Source of the DNA: Streptomyces sp. MMG1533
GTDB taxonomy: Bacteria; Actinomycetota; Actinomycetes; Streptomycetales; Streptomycetaceae
Length of the DNA stretch: 64,000 nt
NCBI RefSeq assembly: GCF_001279775.1
Contig: NZ_LGDG01000237.1
Location: 109,417-173,416, forward strand
Reading direction: 5' to 3'
Shown piece by piece: positions 35,352-44,311 of the stretch; position 1 is the stretch's first letter, and each line of letters begins with the position of its first letter. Below the pieces are notes generated by a model that saw only the letters and a program-made list of their open reading frames with translations, searched no databases and was not told where the DNA came from. The position numbers and the translations under genes are program-made.

Positions 35352-36922
35352 TGGCGGGGAGCGGTTCCGGCAGCGGTTCGGGCAGCGGCTTCGGCACTCG
35401 GTTGCGCGAGGGCGTCTGGGAGATCCCCCTGCGCCGCTACCTCGCCCTGCTGGTCGCCGCCGCGGTGGTGACCGGGCTGGTCTTCGGCGTGCGGGCGCTC
35501 GCGCACGACGACCGCTCCTGCGCCCCCGGGGTCCTACGGCCCGAGGGCAGCGACGAGTGCGTGGGCGTGTCGGCGACGGACTACTACTTCGGCCGGTCCC
35601 GACTCCGGGACACGGTCAGGGCGATCGACCGGGAGAACAGGTCGCTCAAGGCGGACAGCTATGTCACCGTCGCCCTCCTCGAACCCTTCACCGCGACCGA
35701 CTCCGACAACCTCGGGGACGTGCTGCACGAGTTGCAGGGCGCGTATCTGGCGCAGTACCAGGCCAACCACAAGTCGGCCGGGCAGACCCCGGCGATCCGG
35801 CTGGTGCTGGCCAACCCCGGGGCGACCGGCGCCCATTGGGAGCACACGGTCGACCAGCTGGAGGGGATGACCAAGGGCCCGGACCGGCTGCGAGCGGTGA
35901 CCGGGGTCGGACTGAGCACCGAGAACAACAAGAAGGCCGTCGCCGAGCTGACCCGGCGCGGGATTCCGGTGATCGGCACATCCATCACCGCCGACGACCT
36001 CGCCAACGGCCAGGACGGCACCGACCCCTTCCCGGGGCTGGCCCGGGTCTCCCCCACCAACACGGACGAGGCCCGCGCACTCGCGTCCTTCGCCAAGGTC
36101 ACGGCGGGCAACGCGCTGCTGGTGTACGACAAGCCGGGCGACCCGTACACGACGACGCTGCAGAAGTCGTTCGCGGACCTCATCGAGGGCTCGCCGTACG
36201 AGCCGCAGCCCTTCACTCCGCCCGCCGACCGCAGCCAGGAGGGCACGACCGCCAACACGTTCCGGCAGATCACCCACCTCGTGTGCGACACCGCGCCGGA
36301 CACCGACACCATCCTGTTCGCCGGACGGCACACCCAGCTGCGGCAGTTCATCAACGCGCTGGGCGGACGCGGCTGCCAGGACCGCAGGTTCACCCTGCTG
36401 ACCGGCGACGAGGCCTCCTACCTCACCGGCGACAAGGAACTCGACCGCAGCGCCCTCACCCACAACCTCTCCGTGCGCTACACCGCCCTGGCCCACCCGG
36501 ACGCCTGGACGAAGGACCCGGTGAAGACGGGCGGCTCGGCGAAGGACGCGGACGTCCTCAACGGGCTGCTGGCGAGCAGCAAGCGCGAGCCGGTCGGCCC
36601 GATCGGTCCGATCACCCTGTCGGACGGCCAGCTGATCATCGCGTACGACGCCATGCAGCTGGCCGTCAAGGGCATCCGCGAGGCCACCCCCGACGGCGAG
36701 GTGGTCCCGCCGCCGGCCGACGTCGGTCTGCAGTGGCCGCAGGTCAAGGGCTCGCTGAAGGTGAGCGGGGCGAGCGGCTGGATCTGTCTGGACGTGCACG
36801 GCAACCCGTACGACAAGGCCGTCCCGGTGGTGGAGGTGACCCCGCAGGGCACCAACCGGTTCGTGAAGATCGCCTGGCCGGAGGGGAAGCCGCCGGCGAA
36901 GGAGTGCCTGCCGCCGTCCTAG
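35351..36922 (+). CDS. Membrane-anchored branched-chain-amino-acid-binding-like protein
   Basis: 523 aa. A short Ser/Gly-rich start, one membrane helix (RYLALLVAAAVVTGLVFG, residues ~28-46) and an extracellular type-I periplasmic-binding fold (SYVTVALLEPF, AIRLVLANPG, GVGLSTENNKKAV, RGIPVIGTSIT). No ABC permease or ATPase is nearby, so it is probably a sensor for the upstream cytosolic NTPase rather than a transporter part. ATG 35351 has GGGGAGG upstream. Confidence 0.8.
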   Translation: MAGSGSGSGSGSGFGTRLREGVWEIPLRRYLALLVAAAVVTGLVFGVRALAHDDRSCAPGVLRPEGSDECVGVSATDYYFGRSRLRDTVRAIDRENRSLKADSYVTVALLEPFTATDSDNLGDVLHELQGAYLAQYQANHKSAGQTPAIRLVLANPGATGAHWEHTVDQLEGMTKGPDRLRAVTGVGLSTENNKKAVAELTRRGIPVIGTSITADDLANGQDGTDPFPGLARVSPTNTDEARALASFAKVTAGNALLVYDKPGDPYTTTLQKSFADLIEGSPYEPQPFTPPADRSQEGTTANTFRQITHLVCDTAPDTDTILFAGRHTQLRQFINALGGRGCQDRRFTLLTGDEASYLTGDKELDRSALTHNLSVRYTALAHPDAWTKDPVKTGGSAKDADVLNGLLASSKREPVGPIGPITLSDGQLIIAYDAMQLAVKGIREATPDGEVVPPPADVGLQWPQVKGSLKVSGASGWICLDVHGNPYDKAVPVVEVTPQGTNRFVKIAWPEGKPPAKECLPPS

Positions 36923-36934
36923 GACTCCGGCTGG

Positions 36935-37040
36935 TCCCCTCAGGTCTACAGGTGATCCCCTCAGGTCTCCGGCTGGTCCCCTCAGGTCTACAGGTGATCC
37001 CCTCAGGTCTACAGGTGGGTCCCCTCAGGTCTCCAGCTGA
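36935..37040. repeat. 21-bp tandem repeat, 5 copies, covering a stop codon
   Basis: Units start at 36935, 36956, 36977, 36998 (22 bp) and 37020, each opening TCCCCTCAGGTCT. Two variants alternate (TACAGGTGA and CCGGCTGG/CCAGCTGA endings). The last copy contains the stop codon of the SRPBCC gene. No spacer DNA, so it is not a CRISPR array. Confidence 0.9.
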
Positions 37041-37423
37041 TCGATCAGCCGCTCGAACCGGGCCCGCCAGCGCGCCTCCGACTCCCGGTCCCCCCGGAAC
37101 TCGTGGGTGAAGCGCAGGGCGGATCCGTCGTCCCCGTCCCGCTCCAGGTGGAACCTGATCCGCCCGCCGCCCTCCACCGTGTACTCGGCGACCCGCTCCA
37201 CGTCCCACGCGGTCACCTGCCCGGACCCCAGGTCACGCAGGGTGACCGCGCCGCCGAGGCGGGGTTCGAGGACATCGACGGCCGTCCACCAGGCCGCGAT
37301 CCCCTCCGGGGTGGCCAACGCCGGCCAGACCGCCTCCATGGGCCTCGGGAACCGCACCAGGAAGTGCAGGATGCGCATGTCCCCGTGGGTCTGGCTGGTG
37401 CCCTGTTCGACGGAACCGCTCAT
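37025..37423 (-). CDS. SRPBCC/AHSA1-like domain protein
   Basis: 132 aa START-like fold: LHFLVRFPRPMEAVWPALAT (first strand and helix), GIAAWWTAVDVLEPRLGGAV, VAEYTVEGGGRIRFHLE, and a C-terminal helix ending LIDQLET. These proteins bind hydrophobic ligands; function unknown. ATG 37423 was chosen because further extension enters the damaged sigma-factor gene. The ribosome site is weak. The stop is in a tandem repeat. Confidence 0.8.
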   Translation of the reverse strand: MSGSVEQGTSQTHGDMRILHFLVRFPRPMEAVWPALATPEGIAAWWTAVDVLEPRLGGAVTLRDLGSGQVTAWDVERVAEYTVEGGGRIRFHLERDGDDGSALRFTHEFRGDRESEARWRARFERLIDQLET

Positions 37424-37507
37424 GACACCAGCCTGCCCCCGGCTTGCGGAACGCGCATCCCTCAGGGCCGCTGACCTGCGCGGTCGACGACGGCCCGGCG
37501 GAGCACA

Positions 37508-37862
37508 GCGACGCGGCGTCGTCGAGGCGCCCGGCGACCTCGTCGGCGAAGTCGCGCACCGTCTGGTCACGGGGCAGGCGGGCGACGGCGGCGGCGTGTC
37601 TTCGGGCGGCGCGGCGGGTGTTGCGCGTGACGTTGGTGGCGACGCCCAGCAGCCAGGGGCGCAGGGAGCCGCCGTCCTCGGCGACCTTCGCCCGCAGCCG
37701 CCAGGCGTCGAGGAAGGTCAGCGAGACGACGTCCTCGGCGAGTGCCCAGTCCCCCGTGAGCCGGTAGGCATGGTTGTAGACGGAGCGTGCGTACGCGTCG
37801 AAGAGATCACCGAAGGCGTCATGGTCCCCCGCGCGAATCCGTTTCCGCAGATTCGTATCCAC
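37508..37862 (-). pseudogene. Truncated ECF sigma factor
   Basis: The first ~118 codons encode a good sigma-70 region 2 (DAFGDLFDAYARSVYNHAYR, LTGDWALAEDVVSLTFLDAW) and the start of the linker (VARLPRDQTVRDFADEV). Homology then ends: region 4, needed for -35 recognition, is missing, and the frame runs on to 37233 as Arg/Pro-rich sequence inside the SRPBCC gene. A deletion fusing the two genes is the simplest explanation. ATG 37862 is intact. Confidence 0.7.
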
Positions 37863-37943
37863 GCCCTCTACCTGTCCGTACGACGAAGGCCGGTTCCCGT
37901 GACTCAGGTCACAGGGAACCGGCCTCCACCGTAAGGGAGTCGG

Positions 37944-39056
37944 CTACACGCCCGCGTAGGAGTGCTTGCCGCTCACGAAGATGTTGACGCCGTAGTAGTT
38001 GAACAGCCAGCAGCCGAACGCGATCAGCGCCAGATAGGCGGCCTTGCGGCCCTTCCAGCCGGCGGTGGCGCGGGCGTGCAGGTAGCAGGCGTAGGCGACC
38101 CAGGTGATGAACGCCCAGGTCTCCTTGGGGTCCCAGCCCCAGTAGCGGCCCCAGGCGTCGCCCGCCCAGATCGCGCCGGCGATGATCGTGAACGTCCAGA
38201 GCGGGAAGACGGCCGCGTTGACGCGGTAGGAGAACTTGTCGAGGGACGCCGAGGCGGGCAGCCGCTCCAGGAACGAGGTGGCGAACCGGCCGGGCTCGCC
38301 GCCGCTCGCCAGCTTGTTCTCGTACGAGTCCTTGAACAGGTAGAGGATCGTGCTGACGGCGCCGACGTAGAAGACCGCACCGCACAGGATCGCGGTCGAG
38401 ACGTGGATGTACAGCCAGTACGAGTGGAGGGCGGGAACCAACTGGTCGCTGGCGGTGTACAAGACTGTGACGGCGATGCCGAGATCGAGGAGGACCGTCG
38501 TGATCAGGAACAGGCCGAGCCAGCGCACGTTCTTCCTCAGCGCGAGCAGCGTGAGGTACACGCCGACGGCGACCGTGGAGAAGGTGATGTTGAACTCGTA
38601 CATGTTGCCCCAGGGCGCCCGCTCCACCGAGGCCGCGCGGGCAACGACCCCGCCCAGCTCGATGAGGAACGCGAGCACCGTGAGGGACACCGCGATACGC
38701 CCGTAGAGGTCGCCCTGCGCGTCGCCGCCATGGGCGCCGGGCCCGTCGGGCACGTCACGCGCCCCGGCCGCCGCCCGCACCACGACCTTCGGCCGCTCCA
38801 TCACGGCGGTCCCACCGGCCTTGTTCACGGTGACGGCGGGGCCGGCCGCCTCCTTGCTCGCGGTCAGCGCGGCTGCCGTACGGCCGATCTTGCTGCGGCC
38901 ACCGAAGATCCATTCGGTGATGTACGCGAAGAAGGCCAGGGTGTAGACGGCCATGGCGGAGTAGATCAGCGTGTTGCTGAGGTTCGCGAGGTTTTCGTTG
39001 GTGGCGGCGGCCAGGTTTGTCGCGGCGGCCAGATCGGTTGCGGCGGCGAGAGTCAC
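37944..39056 (-). CDS. ccsB: Cytochrome c biogenesis protein CcsB (ResC type)
   Basis: 370 aa, about eight membrane helices. The haem-handling motif WGWDPKETWAFITW is present, and conserved His residues lie in VPALHSYWLYIHV. With ResB it carries haem to the outside and attaches it to apocytochrome c (System II). A ~60-residue charged insert follows the first helix. GTG 39056 overlaps the resB stop by 4 nt. Confidence 0.95.
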   Translation of the reverse strand: MTLAAATDLAAATNLAAATNENLANLSNTLIYSAMAVYTLAFFAYITEWIFGGRSKIGRTAAALTASKEAAGPAVTVNKAGGTAVMERPKVVVRAAAGARDVPDGPGAHGGDAQGDLYGRIAVSLTVLAFLIELGGVVARAASVERAPWGNMYEFNITFSTVAVGVYLTLLALRKNVRWLGLFLITTVLLDLGIAVTVLYTASDQLVPALHSYWLYIHVSTAILCGAVFYVGAVSTILYLFKDSYENKLASGGEPGRFATSFLERLPASASLDKFSYRVNAAVFPLWTFTIIAGAIWAGDAWGRYWGWDPKETWAFITWVAYACYLHARATAGWKGRKAAYLALIAFGCWLFNYYGVNIFVSGKHSYAGV

Positions 39057-40777
39057 TGCTCAGCCCCTTCGGCAGGTACGACTTGGGGGTCGGGGGAAAC
39101 GGAAGGATCTGCGGGGGCGTCATCCGCGTCGGGCACGCCCGGTGCCTGGTCGTAGAGGATCCCGGCGAGGTCGCCGAGTTCCTCGGGCACCTTGGCGGAC
39201 TCGCTCCGCCCGAGGCCGGCCATCTCGACGACGGTGACGCCGTCGTCGCCCTTGACGGCCCGCACCCACACGCGGCGGCGCTGGATGAACAGGGAGCCGG
39301 CCAGACCGAAGATCGCGGTGACCGCGCCGCCGAGCGCCCAGCCGCTGCCGGGCTGCCGGGTGATCTGGAAGTTGGCCCACTCCTTGGTGCCCTCGTAGGT
39401 GACCGAGCCGGCGCCGTTCGGGAGCTTCATGGTCTCGCCGGGCTTCAGGTTCTCCCGCAGCTGCTCGCCCTTGGAGTTCTTGAACTCCTTCAGGTGGCTC
39501 TTGTCGAGCTGGTACACGCTCTGCGGGATGCCCGCGTCGACACCGAGGTCGCCGTGGTAGGCCTCCAGGTTCAGCACCGGGTTGGTCAGCGCCGGGAACT
39601 GCGAGGCCACCTCGTTGCCCGGCACGTAGGACGGCAGGAAGAAGGCCTGGAAGCCGAGCTGTTCCTTCACGCCCTTGGCGTTGCGGTAGCCGTCCATGAC
39701 CTTGATCGCACCGGAGGAGGTGACGTTGGAGTCGAGCGGCAGGAGGGGCACGGCCTGGCTGTAGACGACGTTGCCCTTGCCGTCTCGGACCGTGATGACG
39801 GGCGCGTAGCCGTGGGCGGTGAGGTAGACCTTCGAGTCGCCGATCTCCAGCGGCTCGTTGACCTTGACGGTGGTCTTCTTGTCCTTGCCGTAGGCGCCGA
39901 TGCTGTAGTCGAGGGCGGCCTGATAGGTGCGTGGGGTGCCCTTGTTCGGGCCGCTCGGCTCGTAGGTGCCCGTGAAGTCGTCCAGGGTGAAACTGAACGG
40001 GTCCAGGTCGTCCTGGCTGAAGAGGTTGCCGGACTTGAAGTCGTCGTACTGCGTGATGGTGTTGGAGAAGCCGTCGCCCTCCACGATCAGCTTGTTGCCC
40101 TCCATCTTGAAGAGCTGGCCCCAGGCGAAGGCGGTGAGCAGCACGATCAGGGCGATGTGGAAGGCGAGGTTGCCCACCTCGCGCAGATAGCCCTTCTCGG
40201 CGGCGACCGCGTCCCCGGTGAGGTGGGCGCGGAAGCGGCGCTTCTTCAGAAGGGCGAGCGCGGCCTCACGTACCTGCTCGGGCTCGGCCCCGGTGCGCCA
40301 GGTGGTGTAGGCGGGCAGCCGGGTCATGCGCCTGGGGGCACCGGGCGGGCGGCCGCGCAGCTGGCCCACGAACTGCCAGGTGCGCGGGACGATGCAGCCG
40401 ATGAGGGAGACGAACAGCAGGATGTAGATCGCCGAGAACCACACCGAGCTGTAGACGTGGAAGAGACCGAGCTTGTCGTAGACGTCACCGAGGGCGGGGT
40501 GCGCGTCGCGGAAGTCGGCGACCTTCGTCTCGTCGGTTCCGGTCTGCGGGATCAGCGAGCCGGGGATCGCGCCGAGCGACAGCAACAGGAGCAGCAGCAG
40601 CGCGACCCGCATGGAGGTCAGCTGCCGCCAGAACCAGCGGGCCCAGCCGATGACGCCCAGGGAGGGGAGGCTGGGCAGCTCCTCCTTGGGCGCCGTGGAG
40701 AGCTGGGATCCGGCGGCGCCGAGGTCCTGTTCGTCCGGGGTCGGGTCGGCGGGCGCGCCGGTGGTCGTCTTGCTCAT
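39053..40777 (-). CDS. resB: Cytochrome c biogenesis protein ResB
   Basis: 574 aa. Three N-terminal membrane helices (residues ~45-170), a large extracytoplasmic domain, and a final helix (GWALGGAVTAIFGLAGSLFI, ~485) followed by a long acidic tail. It is the partner of CcsB in System II maturation. It lies between ccdA and ccsB; the start ATG 40777 is 7 nt from the ccdA stop. Confidence 0.93.
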   Translation of the reverse strand: MSKTTTGAPADPTPDEQDLGAAGSQLSTAPKEELPSLPSLGVIGWARWFWRQLTSMRVALLLLLLLSLGAIPGSLIPQTGTDETKVADFRDAHPALGDVYDKLGLFHVYSSVWFSAIYILLFVSLIGCIVPRTWQFVGQLRGRPPGAPRRMTRLPAYTTWRTGAEPEQVREAALALLKKRRFRAHLTGDAVAAEKGYLREVGNLAFHIALIVLLTAFAWGQLFKMEGNKLIVEGDGFSNTITQYDDFKSGNLFSQDDLDPFSFTLDDFTGTYEPSGPNKGTPRTYQAALDYSIGAYGKDKKTTVKVNEPLEIGDSKVYLTAHGYAPVITVRDGKGNVVYSQAVPLLPLDSNVTSSGAIKVMDGYRNAKGVKEQLGFQAFFLPSYVPGNEVASQFPALTNPVLNLEAYHGDLGVDAGIPQSVYQLDKSHLKEFKNSKGEQLRENLKPGETMKLPNGAGSVTYEGTKEWANFQITRQPGSGWALGGAVTAIFGLAGSLFIQRRRVWVRAVKGDDGVTVVEMAGLGRSESAKVPEELGDLAGILYDQAPGVPDADDAPADPSVSPDPQVVPAEGAEQ

Positions 40778-40784
40778 CGATCAG

Positions 40785-41554
40785 ATCCCCACAGTGAAGC
40801 CGTTGGACCAGTTCTGCATCTCGGAGACGATCTGGTCCCACGCGCCGGTAAGCAGCAGCAGCCCGGTCACGATCATCATGGTGCCGCCCAGGCGCATCAC
40901 CCAGACGTAGTGGCGCTTGACCCAGCCGAAGGCGCCGAGCGCCTTGCGGAAGGCGACCGCGGCGAGCACGAACGGTACGCCGAGGCCCAGGCAGTACGCG
41001 ACCGTCAGTATGGCCCCGCGGCCGGCGCTCGCCTGGCTGAAGGAGAGCGCCTGCACGGAGGCGAGGGTGGGTCCGATGCACGGCGCCCAGCCGATGCCGA
41101 AGAGGGCGCCGAGGACGGGGGCGCCGATCAGTCCGGCGGCCGGCTTCCTGTGGAAGCGGAACTCGCGCTGGGTGAGCCAGGGCATCAGGCCCATGAAGAA
41201 GACACCCATGAGGATCATGAGCACGCCGAGCACCTTGGACAGGATGCCCTTCTGCTCCTGCAGCGTCTCGCCGAAGTACCCGAAGAGGGCCCCGCCGGAG
41301 ACGAACACGGCGGTGAACCCGAGCACGAACAGCGAGGCTCCGGCCACCATCCGCCCGCGGCGGGCGTCGGCCAGGTCGGTGCCGGTGACTCCGGTGACGT
41401 AGGAGAGGTAACCGGGGACGAGGGGCAGGACGCACGGCGAGAAGAAGGAGACGAGTCCGCCGAGCAGGGCGATGGGCAGGGCGACCAGCAGGGCACCGCT
41501 GAACACCGTCTCGTTGCGGCCCGTCGCCTCGGCGAGGGTCAGGAGCGCGCTCAC
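40785..41554 (-). CDS. ccdA: Thiol-disulfide electron carrier CcdA
   Basis: 256 aa, six membrane helices. The redox cysteines are in FFSPCVLPLVPGYLSYVTG (TM1) and GIGWAPCIGPTLA (TM4). It passes electrons from cytoplasmic thioredoxin to the extracytoplasmic TlpA-like protein, keeping apocytochrome cysteines reduced. GTG 41554 is directly behind the tlpA-like gene stop. Confidence 0.95.
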
Positions 41555-41555
41555 G

Positions 41556-42164
41556 TCACTTCTCCGCGAGGACGGGCTTGAGCATGCCCAGCAGGCTCTC
41601 CTCGCCGAGGGCCTGCAGGGCCCGCGCGGCGATCTTGCCGTTCTTGTCGAGGACGAGCGTGGAGGGGACCAGCTGCGGGTTGAGCGTGCCCTTCTTGAAG
41701 CGGAGCATCAGCTTGCCCGTCGGGTCGTACAGGCTCGGGTAGGTGATCCCGAAGTCCTTCTCGAAGGCGACCGCGAGACCCGTGCTCGCGTCCCGGGTGT
41801 TGATGCCGACGAACTGGACGCCCTTGCCCTCGTACTCCTTGGAGACCTTGGAGAAGTACTTGGCCTCGGCCCGGCACGGGCCGCACCAGGAGCCCCAGAT
41901 GTTCAGGACGACGACCTTGCCCTTGTAGTCGGCGACGTCGAGCTGCTTGCCGTCGATGGTGGCGCCGGAGAGGTCGGGGGCCGCGGTCCGCTTGCCCTGC
42001 GCGACGGTGTCGATGCCGTTGTTGCCGGTGACGAAGTTGGTGTCGCCGCCTCCGCCGGACACACCGCCCGAGCTGCACGCGGACAGGGTCAGCGCGGCTG
42101 CCGCGGCAACGGCGGTGAGCAGGACGGCACGACTACGGGTGCGACTACGGCTGGCGGCACTCAT
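41556..42164 (-). CDS. TlpA/ResA-like lipoprotein thioredoxin
   Basis: 202 aa. A signal peptide ends in the lipobox LTLSACSS (Cys ~30). The redox site is WGSWCGPCRAEAKYF. It reduces the CXXCH of apocytochrome c using electrons from CcdA. First gene of the tlpA-ccdA-resB-ccsB operon. ATG 42164. Confidence 0.93.
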   Translation of the reverse strand: MSAASRSRTRSRAVLLTAVAAAAALTLSACSSGGVSGGGGDTNFVTGNNGIDTVAQGKRTAAPDLSGATIDGKQLDVADYKGKVVVLNIWGSWCGPCRAEAKYFSKVSKEYEGKGVQFVGINTRDASTGLAVAFEKDFGITYPSLYDPTGKLMLRFKKGTLNPQLVPSTLVLDKNGKIAARALQALGEESLLGMLKPVLAEK

Positions 42165-42230
42165 GTGAAAAGTTTCGCATGCCCGTTCCGGGGATCTTGC
42201 GCACCCCCCTTGCGGGCGGAAACCCGCATT

Positions 42231-43517
42231 TCAGGCAGCGTTCGAGGAGGTCGCCGAGGCGGACGGGGCGGTGTCCTGCAGAAACTCGCTCCAGCCGCCG
42301 ACTGGCTGCTGCCCGACATCGAGCGTGCGCAGCTTGGCGAGCACCTCGGGCTTCTGCACGTCCAGCCAGTCGACGAACTGCCGGAAGGAGACCAGACGTA
42401 CGTCCTCGCCCTTCTCCTTCTCCCGCGCGATGTGCTTCAGGGCCTCCTCGACGGCGTCCATGTAGATGCCGCCGTTCCACTGCTCGAAGTGGTTGCCGAC
42501 GAAGAAGGGGGCGCGGTTTGTCTCGTATGCCCGCTTGAATCCCGCGATGTAGGCGCCGGCGGACTGCTCGCGCCAGGCCGGGTAGTTGTAGGCGGGCGCG
42601 TTGGTGGAGTTGACGGACTGGTTGGCGAGCATGTTGTAGTCCATCGAGAGGACCTCGAACTGGCGGCCGGGGAAAGGTATCGCCTGCAACGGCAGGTCCC
42701 ACATGCCCTGCTGCTTCTGCGGCCAGACCTGGCGGCCGCCGGGCGAGGAGGCGTCGTAGCGCCAGCCGAGTTCGCGGGCGGTGGGCAGCAGGTTGCCCTG
42801 GCCGAGGAGGCAGGGCGTGCGGCCGCCGACGAGTTCCTTGTCGTAGTCGAAGGGCAGCGCGGGCAGATCGGTCCACCCCGTGTTGGTCCGCCACTCCTTG
42901 ACGAAGGACTTGGCCTGGTCGATCTCGCTGCGCCACTGCTGGGGCGTCCAGTTGCCGACGGTGCCGGTGCCGGCACAGAAGTGGCCGTTGAAGTGGGTGC
43001 CTATCTCGTGCCCTTCGAGCCAGGCACGCCGCACATTCACCAGCGTCGCCTTGACGTGCTCGTCGGTGAGGTAGCCGATGTCGGAGGCGCCGCGCGGGTT
43101 GTTCGGCGGGTCGTAGAGGCGCTTCTTCGACTCGGGCAGCAGATACAGCCCGGAGAGGAAGAAGGTCATGCTCGCGCCGTGCTCCTTGGCGAGGTCCAGG
43201 AAGCGCGGGAAGAGACCGTTGCCGACCTCGGCGGCCCCGTCCCAGGAGAAGACCACGAACTGTGGCGGGGTCTGCCCAGGCTCCAACGGCTCGGGCTTCG
43301 CGGGCTGGTGGGGCTGCTTGCCGGTGAAGGAGGTGGAGCCGTCACCGAGGGGGCGGGCGCTGGGCTTCGGACTGCCGGGGCGACCGCCCCCGGAACCGGA
43401 ACCACCGGCATGGCTCGACCCGTCTGACGACGTGAGGGTGCCGCACCCCGCCAGTCCTGCGGCGGCCGCGGCGCCCGCGCCGAGTCCGAGTGCTCCCCTG
43501 CGGGTGAGAGTGCGCAT
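42231..43517 (-). CDS. Polysaccharide-deacetylase-like lipoprotein
   Basis: 428 aa. Twin-arginine-type start RTLTRRGALGLGAGAA and a lipobox-like LAGCGT suggest an exported lipoprotein. A NodB-like barrel follows: VVFSWDGAAEVGN (first Asp) and LEGHEIGTHFNGHF (metal His). The Asp-Asp of classical NodB motif 1 is replaced by WDGA, so activity is not sure. ATG 43517 has GGGGAT upstream. Confidence 0.75.
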   Translation of the reverse strand: MRTLTRRGALGLGAGAAAAAGLAGCGTLTSSDGSSHAGGSGSGGGRPGSPKPSARPLGDGSTSFTGKQPHQPAKPEPLEPGQTPPQFVVFSWDGAAEVGNGLFPRFLDLAKEHGASMTFFLSGLYLLPESKKRLYDPPNNPRGASDIGYLTDEHVKATLVNVRRAWLEGHEIGTHFNGHFCAGTGTVGNWTPQQWRSEIDQAKSFVKEWRTNTGWTDLPALPFDYDKELVGGRTPCLLGQGNLLPTARELGWRYDASSPGGRQVWPQKQQGMWDLPLQAIPFPGRQFEVLSMDYNMLANQSVNSTNAPAYNYPAWREQSAGAYIAGFKRAYETNRAPFFVGNHFEQWNGGIYMDAVEEALKHIAREKEKGEDVRLVSFRQFVDWLDVQKPEVLAKLRTLDVGQQPVGGWSEFLQDTAPSASATSSNAA

Positions 43518-43627
43518 TGCATCCCCGTTCGTCACGTTCTCTGGTGGTCACCCAGTCAGAGGAGGCGACGAACGGGGAGGTTCCTTCGATACTTCCGGAT
43601 TCCGTAACAGAGGCACACGGAAAGGGC

Positions 43628-44311
43628 TTACGCCCCGAAGGCCTTGCCCTTCCCCTTCACCGGCTTGGCGCCGGCGAGGAGATGAGCGGGCACCAGGTCG
43701 CGGGCCGGCTCGGTGTAGCCGACGGACACGATCTTGTCGCCCTGGTACGTGAAGGTCGTCAGGGACGCGAGGGTGCACTGCCGCTTGCGCGGGTCGTGCC
43801 ACAGCCGCCGCTTCTCGACGTACGACCGCACGATCCAGATCGGCAGCTGGTGACTGACGAGGACGGCCTCGTGCCCGCGCGCCTGGTCCTTCGCCGCGTT
43901 CAGCGCACCCATCATGCGGATGACCTGGTCGACGTACGGCTCACCCCAGGACGGCTTGAACGGGTTGACGAGGTGCTTCCAGTTCTCGGGCCGGCGCAGC
44001 GCCCCGTCCCCGACCCCGAAGGTCTTCCCCTGGAACACGTTGCCGGCCTCGATGAGCCGGTCGTCGGTGGCGAGGTCCACGCCGTGCGCCTTGGCGATGG
44101 GCGTCGCCGTCTCCTGCGCCCGCTCCAGCGGGGAGGCGACGACGTGCGTCACATCACGGGTGGCGAGGTGCTCGGCGACCCGGTCGGCCATCTGCCGGCC
44201 AAGCTCGGAGAGGTGGTAGCCGCCGAGACGGCCGTAGAGGACGCCGTCCGGGTTGGCGACCTCACCGTGCCGCATGAGGTGGACGACGGTGATGTCGTGG
44301 TTGTCGCTCAT
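43628..44311 (-). CDS. Histidine phosphatase family protein
   Basis: 227 aa with the phosphohistidine motif [14 protein letters not shown] at the N-terminus, [13 protein letters not shown] and the second His in [10 protein letters not shown]. It removes phosphate from an unknown small molecule. ATG 44311 overlaps the hemL stop by 4 nt (ATGA), so the two are co-translated; this pairing is common in Streptomyces. Confidence 0.9.
   Translation of the reverse strand: MSDNHDITVVHLMRHGEVANPDGVLYGRLGGYHLSELGRQMADRVAEHLATRDVTHVVASPLERAQETATPIAKAHGVDLATDDRLIEAGNVFQGKTFGVGDGALRRPENWKHLVNPFKPSWGEPYVDQVIRMMGALNAAKDQARGHEAVLVSHQLPIWIVRSYVEKRRLWHDPRKRQCTLASLTTFTYQGDKIVSVGYTEPARDLVPAHLLAGAKPVKGKGKAFGA

Noticed and set aside
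36935..37040. CRISPR-like regular repeats
   Set aside because: Units are contiguous with no spacers and no cas genes are present; it is a simple tandem repeat.
39017..41581. Very long rightward open frame antisense to the cytochrome c genes
   Set aside because: The opposite strand encodes clear ResB, CcdA and CcsB proteins with motifs; long antisense frames are a by-product of high-GC codon use.
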